This document shows, in pieces, positions 60,665-64,000 of a stretch of DNA of 64,000 nt. Made by a program: the position numbers and the translations under genes. Positions within the stretch are counted from its first letter, which is position 1, and each line of letters starts with the position of its first letter. The stretch comes from Lineus longissimus. Taxonomy: Eukaryota; Nemertea; Pilidiophora; Heteronemertea; Lineidae. The notes below the pieces were generated by a model. It made no database searches and was not told the DNA's origin. It was given only the letters and a program-made list of their open reading frames with translations. The stretch lies in contig NC_088314.1 of assembly GCF_910592395.1 (NCBI RefSeq), forward strand, positions 18,620,070-18,684,069. Direction: 5' to 3'.

Positions 60665-60925
60665 TAGTCTTTAGGAGAGTGGGGTGAATTGGCCCTGGGG
60701 GTAAAATTGCCCCAACTCCTAAAATCTTATTTGGCTAAAATATGATAAGTTTAGCCCATTGAGTCATCTTTAAACATCTTTTTGCCCGGAGATTCATTTC
60801 GAATAGAAGATTTACTTTGTATGGTTCAAACATGTCAAAGATGTAGGGTGAGAAATGTATGGGGCAACTTCACCCAACTTTGGGCCAGTGTCACCCCATC
60901 TTACTGTAGTGATTCACCTTTTGTG
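60665..60925. repeat. Dispersed repeat, GGGGTGAATTGGCCC type, copy 1
   Basis: TTGCCCCAACTCC, AGCCCATTGAGTCATCTTT and TTCACCCAACTTTGG match, in order, a copy at about 63095-63320. The ends (GTGGGGTGA and TCACCCCA) are inverted. Confidence 0.7.
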
Positions 60926-61046
60926 TCCGGAAATATCTTCATCAACAGAAATGATTACAATAATCATTGAGGTCTGTCTGAAAACGAATGATTGGCATTT
61001 CTCCATTCAAATTCCCAAGCTACACAATTAAAGGCAGTGTCAAGGC

Positions 61047-61215
61047 CACACAGAACCTTCCTTAGCACTGCTTAGCAGACACCTATCTATTAAGGACACC
61101 CTCTCGATTAAGGACACTAGTTTTTGTCCCAAAAGGGTTGTTTCAATTCTATTTGACCTCATTTATCTGGACACCTCTCTATTAAGAACAGCACTAGTGA
61201 GTCCAGTGCCCCCAG
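61047..61215 (-). repeat. TA-flanked inverted-repeat family, diverged intergenic copy
   Basis: CTATTAAGGACACCCTCTC, TTTGACCTCATTTATCTGG and CTCTATTAAGAACAGCAC keep the family order; the ends are eroded. Confidence 0.75.
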
Positions 61216-61359
61216 AGAGAATCTACTCTATTGAAATTATGCAATATTAACTTAATCTTAAAGACCTACGCCATTCGTTTATAATTTGAAATTTGTAATT
61301 GAATTCGAAATTTCAAAATTTTACATGCTAAAGGTAAATACCATGTATAATAATACATT

Positions 61360-62358
61360 GCTCTTAGTGGGTAGTTGTAAAACAAGAAACACAGAAACGA
61401 AACAGAAACACAGAAACACAGAAACGAAACGCAGAAACCAGTCTTGTGGCGAATTCTGGTCTGCAAACTCCATCTTGTTGCCATGGTTGTGGCCGAACGC
61501 GGGTGTAACTAAAACTGGTATTCAGTCGGAATGGAAGGAGGAATGCTCATTTCCCAATACCCCTTTTAGCCTCATCAACGTGTGCGCAGATTGGCAGCAT
61601 CCGGCCTGATCGTGCCAATACACTACATGTATGTACTACACGGCGTAAATAGAAAATAGTCCTTCGAATAGCGAGTCCTGTTCTTTTGTACATTCCATGG
61701 CCTGTGCACGACACTAGGCTGAACTTCCCTACTGCAACTTCATTAACATAAACAGATATTTAAAGGGACTATTTAAAGGCAGCAGCTGGGCAGGCAAGAT
61801 TGAGTTACTCCAAGTCCAAGTCTAGTGCCCGCCCCCCCCCCCACTTTACTCTATTCTAGTCGCCAAAATTGGTCTCTCACGTCTCACATAACGTCGAAAT
61901 GATTCACCCATGTACTGGTACCGTACCTTGCATTTAGTGCTGCATCAGACGGGATTTGTAGGATGATCCTGGTACTTCATGTAAATTGAACACTACAAGG
62001 CAAGATGTTGCACTGCACCTTCATTTAAAATAACATGCTGTAGGAATCGAATCGAACCTACCAAAGTACTACACCACCACCTCAAAAGACTTCACCCATA
62101 TCGTGCCCCCCCCCCCCCAAGTTGCTCCATGTATCCCCTCAACAACTCTATTGCATTCCGGCTGGCCGCAACCCACCAACCTCAGATTTTACTTTTAAAC
62201 GACAATAACAACGGATTGGGCAAGGAAAGTATCGGCGTGCCGCTTGATTCCAACTTTTATGAAAACCCGTTTGATTTTCGTTTCTGCGTTTCGTTTCTGC
62301 GTTTCTGTGTTTCTGTTTCGTTTCTGTGTTTCTTGTTTTACAACTACCCGCTCTTAGT
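61360..62358. mobile_element. Mutator-like non-autonomous element with 9-bp target duplication
   Basis: The element spans 61369-62349 (981 bp). Its 71-bp ends (GGGTAGTTGTAAAACAAG at the left, CTTGTTTTACAACTACCC at the right) are inverted with one or two mismatches. GCTCTTAGT flanks it exactly on both sides (61360-61368 and 62350-62358), a perfect 9-base duplication. Long ends plus 9-base duplication fit the Mutator superfamily. The interior has no transposase. The ends contain tandem GAAACACA/GAAACGAAAC repeats. The exact duplication suggests a young insertion. Confidence 0.88.
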
Positions 62359-62479
62359 CATGTTAGTGAGATATCATCATATGTATAGAGAACAACAGTT
62401 TCAACTAGGTGGTACAGCAGTATGACTATTTCAACCCAATTACCAACTCATCAGAAAATGGTGTCAGGTTTTAATTACG

Positions 62480-63090
62480 TCTCCGGCTCATCGCCATTAT
62501 AGTACATTGTAGATCATTATTATTATCATTGCTGGTCATTATTCTGTATGCCTATCTGTCAAGGTCACTAGGTCTAGTGCTTCTATAGTTACATTGACCC
62601 CTTACGAACTACAGTAGGCCTGAGAAAAGTTCTGGAAGTGCGGTCTCGTCTACCCAAAAAGATCATCATTTTGCCTCAACCTGAGCCAAAGAATGAAAAG
62701 CTAAGCTATGAACAGAAGCTTTTCAAACTGTGGGACAAAGCACATGACTGTAGATAGGAGGGGGAGGGGGGCAAATGCCCTCAAAGAGTCACTGAACAAT
62801 TTAAGATCTGTACAGGTGAGAATCAGAGTGAAAAGAAGATAAGACAACTCCACCTGTATAGGCAAATATGAAAAAGTTTCATAGATAATCTAACTTCCTG
62901 GTAGAGTTGGACATTTTAATCTGTTTTTAAATAGTTCACAACATGTGTCATAGGTATTTTATCACGAGAATGGAGATTCGTCACGATATCAACTCTGAGT
63001 TATATTTCTAAACCCTATTGAAGTTGAGCTTGGCTTCACATTCAAGTCTGGTAACCAAGGGTAGTCACATGAAGGCTGTATGGTACAGTG
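62480..63090. other. Intergenic DNA, nothing recognised
   Basis: AT-rich sequence without an exon, repeat family or RNA gene that I can support. Confidence 0.5.
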
Positions 63091-63094
63091 TCAA

Positions 63095-63320
63095 TAAATA
63101 CCATACAGCGGGGTGAAAATGGCCCAGGGGGGGTTATAATTGCCCCACTCCCAAATTAATGCTTAACTATAATAATTTTAGCTCATTGAGTAACTTTTGA
63201 CGTATTTTTGTACAATGATTCAATTCATATAGAAAATTTACAATATGTGGTTTTAGCTGTAGGGTGGAATTTCACCCCACATTAGGTCTTATGTCAACTC
63301 ATATTATGGTACTCTATGAG
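63095..63320. repeat. Dispersed repeat, GGGGTGAAAATGGCCC type, copy 2
   Basis: Order and content follow the copy at 60665-60925, with substitutions throughout. Confidence 0.7.
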
Positions 63321-63561
63321 AAGTGGTGAAAGACTTACTATGAGACAATGATGCACAGAAATGACAAGAAGGAAATAAACAAAACAGAAGTTGTTTTTCA
63401 AAGGCTTTTTCAGCTAATGCCTTAGGCTTTGGCCCAAATGTGTAATAGAATGGAAAATCTGTAGCAGTTAGCATGTGTGGATGAATATCAGCTTTCTTGT
63501 TAGCTGCATGACACCCCATCCCTTTTAATACGTTACCAATTAAGGGTCGATCCGTATTATC

Positions 63562-63896
63562 ATTAGGGTAACTCGTGTCAAATTTCACCATATAATGTGT
63601 TAGCTGTTTTTGACAAATGACTACGTCACTTTCTCATAAATCGGTAAGGTTTTCGAATCGAAATGCACATTTTCTAGAAATTGATGGATTAATCCCGCCC
63701 GGACGGCTCGCTTCGATGCCGTTTTCGTTGATGACGTCACAACATGAACATTTTCGCGGTCGCGGTGGTTTACATTCAGCGATTTTATAATAAATCTAAT
63801 CAAAAATGGAAAAGTTGAGCTTTACATTTGTGATCAACAATTAAAAACGGACGTATTTCCGCAAAGTTGTAAATCACATCATAGTATCATTTTATA
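63562..63896. repeat. TTAA-type 335-bp element, copy 3
   Basis: Close match to 27650-27984, including the GATGACGTCACAAC block and the segment deleted in copy 2. Its outer TTAA bases have mutated (ATTAGGG and TTTTATA). Confidence 0.82.
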
Positions 63897-64000
63897 GTTC
63901 AGCTAACCTGGCTCCAGCACTTAAGGGTTAAATCTACTACAAAATACTATGAAAGCCAAAACTACATTGAACACAACACATACCTGTAACCATGTGTACG

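Overview
The window is animal nuclear DNA. Its genes have many short exons with GT/AG introns, it carries a full plexin receptor gene, and it is crowded with tRNA-derived SINEs, a LINE tail and many short inverted-repeat transposons. Protein character and repeat load suggest a marine invertebrate (spiralian or invertebrate deuterostome); I cannot place it further. No operon, CRISPR array or prokaryotic signal is present.

Layout: (1) 1-6070, + strand: the 3' part of an ankyrin-repeat protein gene, ten exons, 1,093 residues to the stop, 5' end outside the window. (2) 6.8-7.5 kb: a 158-bp satellite. (3) 8170-12628 and 15518-21838, - strand: two complete head-to-tail copies of a mitochondrial succinate-semialdehyde dehydrogenase gene (ALDH5A1 type). 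Each has 11 coding exons, and exons 2-11 match in length to the base. (4) 21.8-27.5 kb: intergenic DNA with minisatellite and large palindromes. (5) 27478-52683, - strand: a complete plexin gene, 30 coding exons and 1,890 codons plus stop, read from signal peptide to the RasGAP C-terminus. An optional in-frame 39-nt exon lies in intron 6. (6) 52.7-64 kb: no gene I can support; it holds tandem repeats, including a 45-bp minisatellite of 41 units, a Mutator-like inverted-repeat element with a perfect 9-bp target duplication, and SINEs.

The coding models were built by hand from splice sites. Phases agree at every junction and the exon lengths sum to multiples of three, which strongly supports them. 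The genes have no obvious functional link: the SSADH pair degrades the GABA-derived semialdehyde in mitochondria, the plexin is a semaphorin receptor at the cell surface, and the ankyrin protein is of unknown function.

The most notable signals outside the genes are a high-copy TA-flanked inverted-repeat family (about 15 copies) whose intronic members all lie within about 100 nt of a splice site, several distinct families of short DNA transposon with readable target-site duplications, and a divergence between the two SSADH copies at a substrate-binding serine. I did not find a convincing new multi-gene system.
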